64,000 nucleotides of DNA from Nocardia grenadensis NBRC 108939 (GCF_001613445.1 NZ_BDCJ01000013.1:124001-188000); one strand, 5' to 3'; shown: positions 1-8,426, counted from the first letter of the stretch. Numbers and translations are program-made. Notes: generated by a model from the sequence alone, not told the origin.

Positions 1-155
1 GCCGCCCGGGCGAGCCCGTCGGATTCCGGGTCGATACCGACCATGGCGCCCATCTCCAGGAACCGGGAATGGCGCAGGACTTTGATCATCAGGTCGGTGC
101 CGATATTGCCCGAACCGATGATCGCGACCTTGGTGCGCGTGTTGTTGTCACTCAC
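1..155 (-). CDS. Acetaldehyde dehydrogenase (acylating), N-terminal fragment
   Basis: The window edge cuts this gene, leaving about the first 51 codons. The N-terminus reads KVAIIGSGNIGTDLM and continues to MVGIDPESDGLARA, the Rossmann NAD-binding start typical of acylating acetaldehyde dehydrogenases (MhpF/BphJ/HsaG type). These convert acetaldehyde and CoA to acetyl-CoA and work in a channeling complex with 4-hydroxy-2-oxovalerate aldolase. The GTG start at 155 overlaps the stop of the upstream hydratase gene in a GTGA, so the two are translationally coupled. An aldolase gene would be expected just beyond the edge. The substrate branch (aromatic or steroid) cannot be told from this fragment. 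Confidence 0.85.
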   Translation of the reverse strand, partial: MSDNNTRTKVAIIGSGNIGTDLMIKVLRHSRFLEMGAMVGIDPESDGLARA

Positions 156-1003
156 GGGGAGACCTCCGAAGCGGTGGTGAACGAAGCCGTGACCGTCCCG
201 AGGCCGGAGATGGCGGCGGTGACGGTGGCGCCGGGGTGCAGCGGCCGCATCGGGCCGAGCGCGCCGGAGAGGATCACCTGTCCGGCCCGCAGCGGCTCAC
301 CGAAGGTTCGGGCCTGTTGCGCGAGCCAGGACAGGGCATTGAGCGGGTCACCGAGGCAGGCGGCGCCGTTACCGGTCGACACTTCTTCCCCGTCGATGCG
401 CATACTCATGGCGACGTCGACCGGTTCGAAGTCGTCCAGGGTCCGGCGCTCGGTGCCGAGCACGTAGAGACCGCTCGAGGCGTTGTCGGCGACGGTGTCG
501 GCGAAGGAGATGTTCCAGTCGGTGATGCGACTGTCCACGATCTCCAGCGCGGCCACCGCCTCGGCGACGGCCGCGCGGCACTGCGCGATATCGAGCGGCC
601 CCTCGGCGAGGTCCGCGCCGAGGACGAACGCGATCTCGGCCTCGGCCCGCGGCTGCAGGAGGCGGTCGATCGGGATCACGTCGCCGTCCGAGTACGCCAT
701 ATCGGAGAACAGGACCCCGAAATCGGGCTGTTCCACGCCCAGCTGCTGCTGGACCGCCTGCGAGGTCGCGCCGATCTTGCGGCCGACCACCGTGATCTCC
801 GGGGAGACCCGGGCGGCATTGAACCGCTCCTGGATCCGGTAGGCGGTAGCGATATCGTCCGGGCTGATCAACCCCTCCCGTAGCGGGGCACAGGTTCGGC
901 GCGTCTCCGCGGCGGTGATCAGGCGAAGCGCGGCACGGGCGACGATCGACTCGTCTACGCCGGGCCCGCTGTCGCTGATGCTGTCGACAGTGGTGGCCAC
1001 CAC
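152..1003 (-). CDS. 2-hydroxypenta-2,4-dienoate (2-keto-4-pentenoate) hydratase family protein
   Basis: Predicted to hydrate 2-hydroxy-2,4-dienoates to 4-hydroxy-2-oxoacids, the step before aldolase and acetaldehyde dehydrogenase in meta-cleavage pathways; HsaE does this in steroid degradation. Family features are visible: GRKIGATS near residue 75, RAEAEIAFVLG near 120, ALEIVDSRI near 155 and a C-terminal SGALGPM. About 283 residues, slightly longer than the usual 260. Two GTG codons compete as start (1003 and 1000); AGGAG and GGAGG motifs sit just upstream. It reads into the acetaldehyde dehydrogenase gene by a 4-base overlap and diverges from an IclR gene that probably controls it. Confidence 0.85.
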   Translation of the reverse strand: MVATTVDSISDSGPGVDESIVARAALRLITAAETRRTCAPLREGLISPDDIATAYRIQERFNAARVSPEITVVGRKIGATSQAVQQQLGVEQPDFGVLFSDMAYSDGDVIPIDRLLQPRAEAEIAFVLGADLAEGPLDIAQCRAAVAEAVAALEIVDSRITDWNISFADTVADNASSGLYVLGTERRTLDDFEPVDVAMSMRIDGEEVSTGNGAACLGDPLNALSWLAQQARTFGEPLRAGQVILSGALGPMRPLHPGATVTAAISGLGTVTASFTTASEVSP

Positions 1004-1071
1004 GACCTCCGTTCTCCTCTTCGTCGGGGTGTCACCAGTGCACACCCTCGGAGCGGCTCTGCACAGTAAAG

Positions 1072-1090
1072 TGGTCCACTGACCGGACCA
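1072..1090. promoter_or_regulatory. Inverted repeat, candidate IclR operator
   Basis: TGGTCC (1072-1077) and GGACCA (1085-1090) form a 6-bp inverted repeat with a 7-base spacer. It lies between the divergent hydratase and IclR starts, 18 bases before the iclR-type ATG, so binding there could control both directions. The role is inferred from position and symmetry only. Confidence 0.4.
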
Positions 1091-1108
1091 GTCTTCAGAA
1101 GGGCCGCA

Positions 1109-1876
1109 ATGCCGGACAACCACCTCGACGAGCGTTCCGTGCTGGGCCGGGCGCTGCTGATCCTGGAGGCGTTCGGGGTGGAGGACCAGGCCGTCGGACT
1201 CTCCGAACTGACCCGCCGCACCGGGCTGCCGAAGGCCACCGTGCACCGGATGTGCCGCGATCTGGTGACCGCGCGCCTGCTGAGTTCGGCACCGGAGGGC
1301 TACCGGCTCGGGCGCGGACTGTTCGAACTCGGTATGCGGGCGGCCACCGAGCGCACACTGCTCGAGGTCGCCGTACCCTTCCTCCAAGACCTGTTCGCCC
1401 GCACCCGCGAAACCGTGCACTTCGGCGTCCGCGACGGCGACGAGGTCGTCTACATCAGCAAGATCGGCGGCCACCGGCAGGCCCGCGCACCGTCCCGGAT
1501 CGGCGGCCGGATGCCGCTGTACTGCACCGCGATCGGTAAGGCGCTGCTCGCGCACTCCGGCCCCGACACCATCGACCGCATCCTGGCCGGACCGCTGTCC
1601 AGACGCACCCCGCGCACCGTGGTCGCCCCCGGCCTGCTGCGGATTCAGCTCACCCAGATCCTCGAACGCGGCGTGGCCTTCGAGCACGAGGAATCCGCAC
1701 CCGGCATCGTCTGTGTAGCCGCCCCCGTACTCAGTTTCGACGACCGGCCACTGGCGGCGATCTCGGTGACCGGCCCGGTCACCCGGTTCCACCCCGAATC
1801 CCACGCGGCATCGGTGCAGGCCGCCGCCGCGGGGGTGGCGTCCATCCTGGCCCGGCGGGCGCAGATTCCGGGGTAG
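1109..1876 (+). CDS. IclR family transcriptional regulator
   Basis: 255 residues with the two-domain IclR layout. An N-terminal winged helix (LSELTRRTGLPKATVHRMCRD, about residues 32-52) is followed by an effector domain. The effector domain shows VHFGVRDGDEVVYISKI near 107 and the usual MPLYCTAIGKALLA near 135. It ends with APVLSFDDRPLAAISVTGP. The ATG at 1109 has GAAGGG 8 bases upstream. It is divergent from the hydratase/acetaldehyde dehydrogenase operon and is the likely local regulator of it, responding to a pathway intermediate. The ligand cannot be predicted from sequence. Confidence 0.9.
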   Translation: MPDNHLDERSVLGRALLILEAFGVEDQAVGLSELTRRTGLPKATVHRMCRDLVTARLLSSAPEGYRLGRGLFELGMRAATERTLLEVAVPFLQDLFARTRETVHFGVRDGDEVVYISKIGGHRQARAPSRIGGRMPLYCTAIGKALLAHSGPDTIDRILAGPLSRRTPRTVVAPGLLRIQLTQILERGVAFEHEESAPGIVCVAAPVLSFDDRPLAAISVTGPVTRFHPESHAASVQAAAAGVASILARRAQIPG

Positions 1877-2216
1877 CGCCCCTCATCGAACACGCGCCGG
1901 ATTCGCTCCGCTTCACCGCCAGTACCTGCACGGTCATACCGGGACCGTGCTGGAACACCCCTTCGGCGATATCGCGGTCGACCTCCCGGCAATGCTCCAG
2001 CCGCAGCCCGGCCAGATCGAGATGGAACTCTTCCGGCGTCGGCAGTATCGCCCGGGTGGCGTTGATCCTGCCCAGCAAACAGGCCGGCCTCGGCCTGGCC
2101 CGGCACCCGCGACCCGCTCGACGCCGGGATCGACCCCCGATAGCAGAGCGCCGGGATTCGAACTCCCCCGAAATAGCTGTTGACTATCATGAGGGAAGGC
2201 CGAGAGCGGAGGTGAC
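1877..2216. other. Intergenic stretch with a possible coding remnant
   Basis: No complete gene is seen. On the minus strand, about 1880-2085, one frame reads like protein (LLGRINATRAILPTPEEF, then EHCREVDRDIAEGVFQHGPG) without a start or defined end, so it may be a decayed gene tail of unknown family. Near 2148-2170 the minus strand has a TTCGAATCCCGG motif like a tRNA T-loop, but no tRNA can be folded around it. TTGACT at 2180-2185 could belong to the promoter of the following P450. Confidence 0.3.
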
Positions 2217-3527
2217 ATGTCGACTCGCGCGTGGACCCGATGGCTTTTCCTACACGGCTTGACCAGGGCTTATCTTCGGTGGTCGGCCCGCCAGGGCGAT
2301 CCCCTCGCACAGATCGCCTTCGGCCAGGATCGCCTGCTCGGCGCGTCACCGTTCATCGAGGAGATCCGTCGGCGGGGACGACTACCGAAGCTGTCGGGCG
2401 TGCACGTCACCGCCGACTACGAACTGTGTCGTCACGTCCTCCGTGACAAACGCTTCGGCTCGCTCGCACCCGGCCATCCCGCTATTCCGAAGCCGATCCG
2501 CTGGGTGCTGGCCAAGACGGATCAGGAACTTCCCAATCTCACCGAGCCGCCCTCGATGCTGGCGACCGATCCGCCGGACCACACCCGGTACCGACGTCTG
2601 GTCGGGCACGCATTCAGCCCGGGGGCGATCGGCAAATTGGAGCAGCGGACCGTCGAGGTAACCGATGGCCTGCTCGAAGGCATGGCGGCGAAGCCGCGCC
2701 CGGACCTGATCGAGGACTTCGCCGAACAGGTGCCCGTCGCGATGATCGCCGGCATTCTCGGGTTTCCCGACGATATGCATTCGACCATGCTGAAGTGGGG
2801 TCTCAACAGTGCACCGCTGGTCGACCGAGCCGTGACCTGGTCCGCGTATCGCCACGCCATCGAGGAGCTGGCGGAGGTCAAGCAGTATTTCGAGCAGCGC
2901 ATCGACACGCTCACCGCCGAACCGGCCGAGGGCCTGCTGACCGTGCTGGTGACAAGTGGTGAGCTCAACCGCCGGGAGCAGATAGCCAACGCCGCCCTGC
3001 TGCTGGATGCCGGATTCCTGACAACGGTGAACCTGCTCGGCAACGGAATAGCACTGTTGACGAGCCATCCGGATCAGCTGGAATTGCTGCTGGCGCAGCC
3101 GGAGCTGTGGCCGGGCGCGATCGAGGAGATACTGCGCTACGACTGCCCCGTGCGGATCACCGGCCGAGTCGCCAACTGTGACCTCGACATCGCCGACCAG
3201 CACATCCGGCACGGTTCCCTGGTCCTACTGGCCCTGGCGGGCGCGAACCACGACCCCGGCGTCTTCACCGATCCCGAACGATTCGATGTGACCAGGGCCA
3301 ACGCCTCGGATCACCTCGCGTTCAGCAGTGGGATACACGGTTGCCTGGGATACCGGCTGGCCCGGATGGAAGGCGTTATCGCCCTGCGGACCCTCTTCGA
3401 GCGATATCCGGATCTGCGCCTGGACGGCCCCCCGATCCCCCGCCGCCTGGTGAACCTGCACTCCTACCGCTCCATGCCCGCCGAACTCACGCCCGGCCGA
3501 TCGGCCCCTCCGGCACCTCCCGGGTGA
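2217..3527 (+). CDS. Cytochrome P450 with non-canonical I-helix
   Basis: 436 residues, a soluble bacterial-type P450. Visible motifs: K-helix ExxR (EILR, residues 304-307) and the heme loop FSSGIHGCLG with Cys376. The I-helix reads AGFLTT (265-270), so the acid of the usual (A/G)GxD/ET pair is leucine; oxygen activation may depend on the substrate or another residue. ATG 2217 has GGAGG 7 bases upstream. Its 3' end overlaps the convergent acyltransferase gene by 41 bp. With the next three genes it forms a compact set (P450, condensation-like enzyme, carrier protein, ligase), so it probably oxidises a carrier-bound or released product. The substrate is unknown. Confidence 0.92.
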   Translation: MSTRAWTRWLFLHGLTRAYLRWSARQGDPLAQIAFGQDRLLGASPFIEEIRRRGRLPKLSGVHVTADYELCRHVLRDKRFGSLAPGHPAIPKPIRWVLAKTDQELPNLTEPPSMLATDPPDHTRYRRLVGHAFSPGAIGKLEQRTVEVTDGLLEGMAAKPRPDLIEDFAEQVPVAMIAGILGFPDDMHSTMLKWGLNSAPLVDRAVTWSAYRHAIEELAEVKQYFEQRIDTLTAEPAEGLLTVLVTSGELNRREQIANAALLLDAGFLTTVNLLGNGIALLTSHPDQLELLLAQPELWPGAIEEILRYDCPVRITGRVANCDLDIADQHIRHGSLVLLALAGANHDPGVFTDPERFDVTRANASDHLAFSSGIHGCLGYRLARMEGVIALRTLFERYPDLRLDGPPIPRRLVNLHSYRSMPAELTPGRSAPPAPPG

Positions 3528-4839
3528 CGGAGGCGGTGCCGCGCTCGGCGCGGCGATCGCGGCCGGCACTTTCGAGCCGCGCTACCGCGTTGTCGGTCAG
3601 CCACCGCACCTCGTCGTCGCTCATGGCCGTTGCCGCGTACGCGACGCTGAGTTCGAGGCCACCGAGCCACGTATTGGCGATCACGAACAATGACGGCCCG
3701 AACATATCGAGGGAAACGGCTCTGGTGACGTCCTCGAGCGTGTAGGCACCGTAGCCGGACCGAAGCCCGGACTCGCCTACCGTGGTGACGCCGAGTCCGT
3801 CGATACGCCGATTGTTCCGGATCGTCGGCCGGACTTCGCGCCGATATACCTCCCAGTCGGGAAACTCCATGATCGAGGCGGCCTCCCGATCTTTGGCCAG
3901 CGCGGCGATCAGCTTGAACGAGGCGTCCCGGGCGGTTGCCCAGAAGTCGTCGGTGATCGAATGCTCGGTACGCAGGATGTCGGCGTAGCAGCCGCAGGTC
4001 TCGTCCGGCAATGCGAGTTCACCGAAGCGGCGGAGGTCGACCGTGCTCAACACGGTCATGGTGTCGAGCCGGTATCGCTCGCGGATGGCGAGTAGGAAGG
4101 CCGCCGTTATCGCACCGTGCACTGTCGTCCTGTTGGCTTTGATGGCATCCTCGAGCCGCGCTGTGGTGTCGGGGTCGAGGCGACGCGCCAGTACTCGCGA
4201 CTCTTCCTTCGGCTCGGGTATCGCTTGCTTGGGCAGCCGAATGGCCGCCGTATAGGTGGTTTTCCCGTCGGTGCCGGACTTGCCGGCCGAGCCGGCCTCG
4301 ACCGGTGGCGGCAAGGCGGTGCGGGGCGGCGATTTCGATTGCGGCGCGGCCGGTTCGGCCAGGAATTCGAGAAGTCGGTGGCCGAGCATATTGGCGGAGT
4401 GGGCATCGAGTGTTGCGTGATCGGCACACATGACGATGTGGTTGAGGTCGGCGTCCGGAGACTGCCGCACCATCGTTATCCGGAGGCGCGGATGGTTGCC
4501 CTTCGGGATCGGTGTGCGGATCTCGGAGGCCATCACCTTCCGCCAAGCGTCCGGATCGGTGTCTTCGAGGACTCGCAACGGGATCTCCGTTGTGCCCTCG
4601 GTATCGAACCAGGGCTCGCGATGGGCGAACGGCGGCAGCCGTCGCCAGATGATCTTGCCGTAGCGGATATGGGCGCGCAGGATAGGGTGCTGGGTCTGTA
4701 GCCAGGCGAGCGCCTGTTTCACCAGTATCGGATCGAGGCGTCCGCGCACATGCAATACCTGCACGGTGATCAGCCCACGACGGGCATGTAAATGGTTGAG
4801 CAGTTGTTCTTTTTTGCCCAGCGGGCGCGTTTCGACCAC
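3487..4839 (-). CDS. Condensation-domain-like acyltransferase (PapA/alcohol acetyltransferase superfamily)
   Basis: About 450 residues. The fold is suggested by an N-terminal chloramphenicol-acetyltransferase-like half with an HxxxD motif (CADHATLDAHS; His141, Asp145) and LQTQHPILRAHI near residues 47-58. The C-terminal half has SLDMFGPSLFV. Relatives (PapA5, NRPS C domains) move an acyl group from a carrier protein to an amine or alcohol, with the motif His as catalytic base. The first His of the usual HHxxxDG is Asp here. GTG 4839 is chosen because GGGAGGG lies 4 bases upstream; a longer reading would run into the divergent carrier gene. It probably uses the acyl-carrier made by the two following genes. 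The acceptor is unknown. Confidence 0.72.
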   Translation of the reverse strand: MVETRPLGKKEQLLNHLHARRGLITVQVLHVRGRLDPILVKQALAWLQTQHPILRAHIRYGKIIWRRLPPFAHREPWFDTEGTTEIPLRVLEDTDPDAWRKVMASEIRTPIPKGNHPRLRITMVRQSPDADLNHIVMCADHATLDAHSANMLGHRLLEFLAEPAAPQSKSPPRTALPPPVEAGSAGKSGTDGKTTYTAAIRLPKQAIPEPKEESRVLARRLDPDTTARLEDAIKANRTTVHGAITAAFLLAIRERYRLDTMTVLSTVDLRRFGELALPDETCGCYADILRTEHSITDDFWATARDASFKLIAALAKDREAASIMEFPDWEVYRREVRPTIRNNRRIDGLGVTTVGESGLRSGYGAYTLEDVTRAVSLDMFGPSLFVIANTWLGGLELSVAYAATAMSDDEVRWLTDNAVARLESAGRDRRAERGTASVTREVPEGPIGRA

Positions 4840-4917
4840 GTCGCCCTCCCATCTTTTCGCGTATTTCAGGTCGCGTCGAAATTGGTTAGTATGTTGACGA
4901 CGTAAGGGGCTGGTGTG

Positions 4918-5172
4918 ATGAACGATATCGAACAACCGATAATCGAGTATATCTCCGCCATGGTGGCCGAAACCGGTGGATCGCCGGTCGATCGCGATAC
5001 CCCGTTACTCGAGGCCGGATTGTTGGACTCGATCAAACTGGTAAGACTGGTGCAGTTCCTCGAGCAGGAATTCGAGATCGGCATCCCGGAGACGGAGATA
5101 CAGGCGGACCTGTTCGAATCGCCCGCGAAGATAGCAGCCTATGTCTCGCAGCGCGCGGCTCAGCCTGCCTGA
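4918..5172 (+). CDS. Acyl/peptidyl carrier protein
   Basis: 84 residues from ATG 4918 (AAGGGG 8 bases upstream; a GTG lies one codon earlier). The sequence LLEAGLLDSIKLVRLVQFLE contains the phosphopantetheine-accepting serine in LDSIKL (about residue 38) and the acidic helix II typical of stand-alone ACP/PCP proteins. A phosphopantetheinyl transferase elsewhere would have to activate it. It diverges from the acyltransferase gene and its 3' end overlaps the convergent ligase gene by 13 bp. It should be the scaffold loaded by that ligase and unloaded by the acyltransferase. Confidence 0.9.
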   Translation: MNDIEQPIIEYISAMVAETGGSPVDRDTPLLEAGLLDSIKLVRLVQFLEQEFEIGIPETEIQADLFESPAKIAAYVSQRAAQPA

Positions 5173-6629
5173 AGCTCGCCCAACCGCCCGCGGAGCACCT
5201 TACCTGCCGAGCTGCGGGGTAGTGCGTCGATAAATGCGACCTCGGCCGGTACCTTGTGCTCGGACAATCTTCTGTGGGCGTAGCGGATCAACTCGCCGGC
5301 CGATACCTCTGCCTCTTTGACGACGAATGCGATCAGCCGATTGCCGTTGCGCCCGTCCGGAAGACCCGCCACCGCGGCTTCGGCGACGGCGGGCAGGGTC
5401 ATGAGCGTCTCCTCCACTTCGATGGGGTCGATCTTATAGCCGGATACCTCGATCAGCAGCTTGCTGCGACCACGAATGAAAATGCGGCCCTCTTCGTCGA
5501 GAGAGGCGAGATCACCGGTTCTGAACCAACCCTCGTCGAAAGCCTCGGCATTGGCCACGTCATTGTCGAGATAGCCCCGCATGAGCGAGGACGACCTTAT
5601 TTCCATTTCGCCGACGGAGGGGCCGAAATCGGTGTCGAACGGAATGATGCGGGCCCTGGCGTCACCCGCCGGTTTGCCCACCGAGGCCCAGCTCGAGTCG
5701 GGATCGGCGGAGTCGTTGTGCGCGAACATGCTCGCCTCGGTGGAGCCGTAGTTCTGACGAAGTGGGACACCGAGGCGCTCACGTACCGCTTCGTAGACCG
5801 GACGTTTCAAGGAGACGCCGCCCGAGACGGCCATACGCAGCCCCAGATCGAAACTGCCGGCCTGGCCGGTGATGATCTCGTACATTGCCGGAACGGCACC
5901 CATGAAGGTGACGCGCTCACGGACCATGGTGTCGAGCAGCTTCTTGCGGGAAAGCGCCAGCGGCAGGCGATCGCTCCAGTACAGCGTCGTCGCACCGCCG
6001 GCCACGGCGTACGCGGTCCCCATCTGAAAGCCCATCGAGAAGTTGCCCGGCAGGATGTTGAGGACGATATCGTCGGGCTGGATATCCCAGGCCGTGCCGG
6101 CTCGTTCGCCATCGGCGAGGAGTTCGGCATGGGTATGCGGTACCACCTTGGGCAACCCGGTCGAGCCGGACGAGAAGAGGTAGAGCGCCGTGGTGTCGCC
6201 GGGCAGTTCCGGCAGCCGGGTGGTCGTCCTTCCTTCGGGCAGTGCGTCAGTCGAGAACAGGGGAATACCGGGGGCCACCTCCGCGATCAGCGCCTCGGCG
6301 AACGCGGCACGGCCGGGGGTCGAGACCACCGCCTTCGGTGCGGTTTTCCGCGCGAGCGTGGCGAGTTCGGTCCGGGTGGCCGTCTCGGCCATCGGCATCG
6401 CGATGGCGCCGATGGCGAAGAGAGCATGGGAAGCGGCGAAGAGATCGGGCGAGTTCGGAAGCAGCAGGGCGACGGGATCGCCGCGCTCGACCCCGCATTC
6501 CATGAAGCCGACGGCGAGTCGGCCGATCCGCTCGACCACATCGGCGTAGGGCGTGAATACTTCGCCCTGCCGCAATCCGCTGGTGGTCGGTACCTGCGCT
6601 GCCATTGCGAGCAATTTGTCGTAGATCAT
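5160..6629 (-). CDS. AMP-dependent acyl/aryl ligase (ANL superfamily)
   Basis: About 489 residues, a full-length adenylating enzyme. Motifs in order: FSSGSTGLPK (P-loop, about 150), YGSTEA (about 300), GWFRTGDL (about 380), GRSKLLIEVSGYKI (hinge, about 400) and the C-terminal catalytic lysine in RSSAGKVLR. It should adenylate a carboxylic acid and pass it to the neighbouring carrier protein or to CoA. ATG 6629 follows GGAG with a 5-base gap, which decides the start against a longer reading. It is convergent with the carrier gene. The acid specificity, aromatic or aliphatic, cannot be read with confidence. Confidence 0.88.
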   Translation of the reverse strand: MIYDKLLAMAAQVPTTSGLRQGEVFTPYADVVERIGRLAVGFMECGVERGDPVALLLPNSPDLFAASHALFAIGAIAMPMAETATRTELATLARKTAPKAVVSTPGRAAFAEALIAEVAPGIPLFSTDALPEGRTTTRLPELPGDTTALYLFSSGSTGLPKVVPHTHAELLADGERAGTAWDIQPDDIVLNILPGNFSMGFQMGTAYAVAGGATTLYWSDRLPLALSRKKLLDTMVRERVTFMGAVPAMYEIITGQAGSFDLGLRMAVSGGVSLKRPVYEAVRERLGVPLRQNYGSTEASMFAHNDSADPDSSWASVGKPAGDARARIIPFDTDFGPSVGEMEIRSSSLMRGYLDNDVANAEAFDEGWFRTGDLASLDEEGRIFIRGRSKLLIEVSGYKIDPIEVEETLMTLPAVAEAAVAGLPDGRNGNRLIAFVVKEAEVSAGELIRYAHRRLSEHKVPAEVAFIDALPRSSAGKVLRGRLGELQAG

Positions 6630-6729
6630 CTCTACTCCGCAGGGGTCGGTTCCCTTGTCCGTAAGGATAGAAGTGGGATGCGGCATCTACAAGGTTTCGG
6701 CGTCCGGGTCCAGCAGCTCGGCCGGGGAG

Positions 6730-7629
6730 TCAGTCGGTCCCGCAGCACAGCTCAGTACAGCACTCGACGAATGCCCGGACCACCGGATCGGTGTCCGACT
6801 CCGCCTTCCACACGACACCGACCCGGCTCGCCGGCACCCCGGTCAGCGGGCGGTAGGCGATACCGGGCCGGGCATAGAACCGGGCAGCCGACTCCGGGGC
6901 CAGCGCTATCCCGTATCCGTTGGCGATCGCGCTGAGCCACGCGTCGGGTTGATCGGTCACCGCACCGATCCGCGGCGCCCGGCCCGCGCGTTCGTCCACC
7001 GCGAGCCAGAAGTCACGCCAGGCGCCCGTTTCGGCCGGGGCCGCGACGAACGGTTCGTCCAGCAGGTCGGCGAAGTCGATCGACTCGCGCCCGGCCAGCG
7101 GATGCGCGGCGGCCAGGGCAACCCAGCGCGGTTCGCTGAACAGTTCCCGCACCCGCAAGAGGTCCTGTCCGGGGAACGGCAGCCGGAGCAGGGCGATATC
7201 CACCTCGCCGGCGGCGAGGCCCCCGGTCGGGTCGCCCCACGAGGCCTGCCGCATATCCACCCGCCAGCCGGGTTGCCGGCGGGCGAACTCGGCGATGATC
7301 CGCGGGGTGGCCTCGTTGGCCGCGCTGGCGAGAAAGCCGACCCGCAGCGTCCGCGCCGCGCGACCCGCAGCCTGCCGGGTTTGCCGGACTGCCCGATCCC
7401 ATTCGGCGAGCAGCGCCGGTACCCGCCCGGCGAGCGCCTCCCCCGCCGCGGTGAGCGCCATCCCCGCCCGTGAGCGCACGAAGAGTTCGACACCGAGCAG
7501 GTTCTCCAGCTGCCTTATCTGCTTGGTCAGCGCCGGTTGCGAGACATAGAGCCGCGCGGCGGCGCGGGTCAGATTCCCCTCCGCCGCCACCGCGGCGAAG
7601 TAGCGGAGCAACCGGGTGTCCACATCCAT
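6730..7629 (-). CDS. LysR family transcriptional regulator
   Basis: 299 residues. The N-terminal winged helix is clear (LLRYFAAVAAEGNLTRAAARL, then VSQPALTKQIRQLENLLG, residues 6-45). It is followed by a periplasmic-binding-protein-like effector domain (LRVGFLAS, VDIALLRLP). The 3' end is 100 bases from the start of the ligase gene on the same strand, and the 5' end faces a DoxX-like gene on the other strand. Its target could be that gene or the small biosynthetic set; position alone does not decide. Confidence 0.9.
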   Translation of the reverse strand: MDVDTRLLRYFAAVAAEGNLTRAAARLYVSQPALTKQIRQLENLLGVELFVRSRAGMALTAAGEALAGRVPALLAEWDRAVRQTRQAAGRAARTLRVGFLASAANEATPRIIAEFARRQPGWRVDMRQASWGDPTGGLAAGEVDIALLRLPFPGQDLLRVRELFSEPRWVALAAAHPLAGRESIDFADLLDEPFVAAPAETGAWRDFWLAVDERAGRAPRIGAVTDQPDAWLSAIANGYGIALAPESAARFYARPGIAYRPLTGVPASRVGVVWKAESDTDPVVRAFVECCTELCCGTD

Positions 7630-7775
7630 TCCGACAGGTTATGGATGCAGGTATTGGCGGGTTTCGCCAGGGTCCACAAGGCTGGATTCCACAACAGGCG
7701 CACCAGCTTCGACCGGGCGCCACGCTTACCCCCGGCACCGGGCGCCGAGCGCGCCCCATCGAACAGGAAGTCGCC

Positions 7776-8126
7776 GTGCACACCATCTATCTCGTCGTCG
7801 CCCTCGTCACCGTCGTGGCCAACGCCGGTGACGCCCTCGCCGGTTTCGCCAGGGCGCCGTTCGTCCTGGCCAATTCCGCGGAGGTGGGCGTGCCGCCCGG
7901 CTGGGTGCCCTGGCTGGCCACGCTCAAGCTCGCCGGCGCGGCCGGCGTCCTACTGGGCCTGCTCGGCATGGAAGCGCTGGGATTCGCCGCGGCGGTCGGC
8001 CTGGTGCTGTTCTTCGCGGGCGCCCTCCTCACCCACCTGCGGGCGCGCGTCTACTACAACCTCGCCTTCCCGGGCGCCTACTTCGCATTCGCCCTCGCGA
8101 CCGCCGCTCTCACGGTCGTGCACTAA
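7776..8126 (+). CDS. DoxX-like family small membrane protein
   Basis: 116 residues, almost entirely hydrophobic, with four predicted membrane helices. Segments: YLVVALVTVVANAGDALAGF; WVPWLATLKLAGAAGVLLGL; GFAAAVGLVLFFAGALLTHL; and FPGAYFAFALATAALTVV. The pattern fits the DoxX/DoxX_2 family, whose members sit in the inner membrane and are mostly uncharacterised; some link to redox or stress functions. GTG 7776 has AGGAAG 5 bases upstream. It is divergent from the LysR gene, a usual arrangement for a LysR target. Confidence 0.8.
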   Translation: MHTIYLVVALVTVVANAGDALAGFARAPFVLANSAEVGVPPGWVPWLATLKLAGAAGVLLGLLGMEALGFAAAVGLVLFFAGALLTHLRARVYYNLAFPGAYFAFALATAALTVVH

Positions 8127-8426
8127 CGGGCCGGCGGCTCGGAGCAGACGCACAACGACACGGTCGCGTCGCAGACACCCACCGACGCTCTCGCTCTCCG
8201 CGATCCCGATCGCGGCAGAACTACCGACCGGGACTCCGCTTCTCGCTACCAGCACTCAATCGGGTACCGGTTCGGCGAGCGCGGTTTTGTCGCTGAGCCC
8301 GAAAGTGTCGGCCCCTGAGGTCGATATCGTCGAGCAGGAGTTGCCGGATCGGTGTCGCCCGCGCCGCGTAGCCGGCCACCAGGGCAACGGCACGCCGCCG
8401 GGACGCCGGCAGTCCTCCGTGGGTGG
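8127..8426. other. Intergenic, possible recombinase remnant
   Basis: No intact gene. On the minus strand, about 8280-8420, one frame reads RRRAVALVAGYAARATP followed by LLLDDIDLRGRHFR, which resembles part of a tyrosine-recombinase core. It has no start, no catalytic R-H-x-x-R series and no defined end. If real it is a decayed fragment. Confidence 0.22.

Noticed and set aside
2147..2172. tRNA T-loop-like motif (TTCGAATCCCGG) on the minus strand
   Set aside because: The T-stem does not pair properly, and no anticodon arm, D-arm or acceptor stem can be drawn around it; at most it is a remnant.
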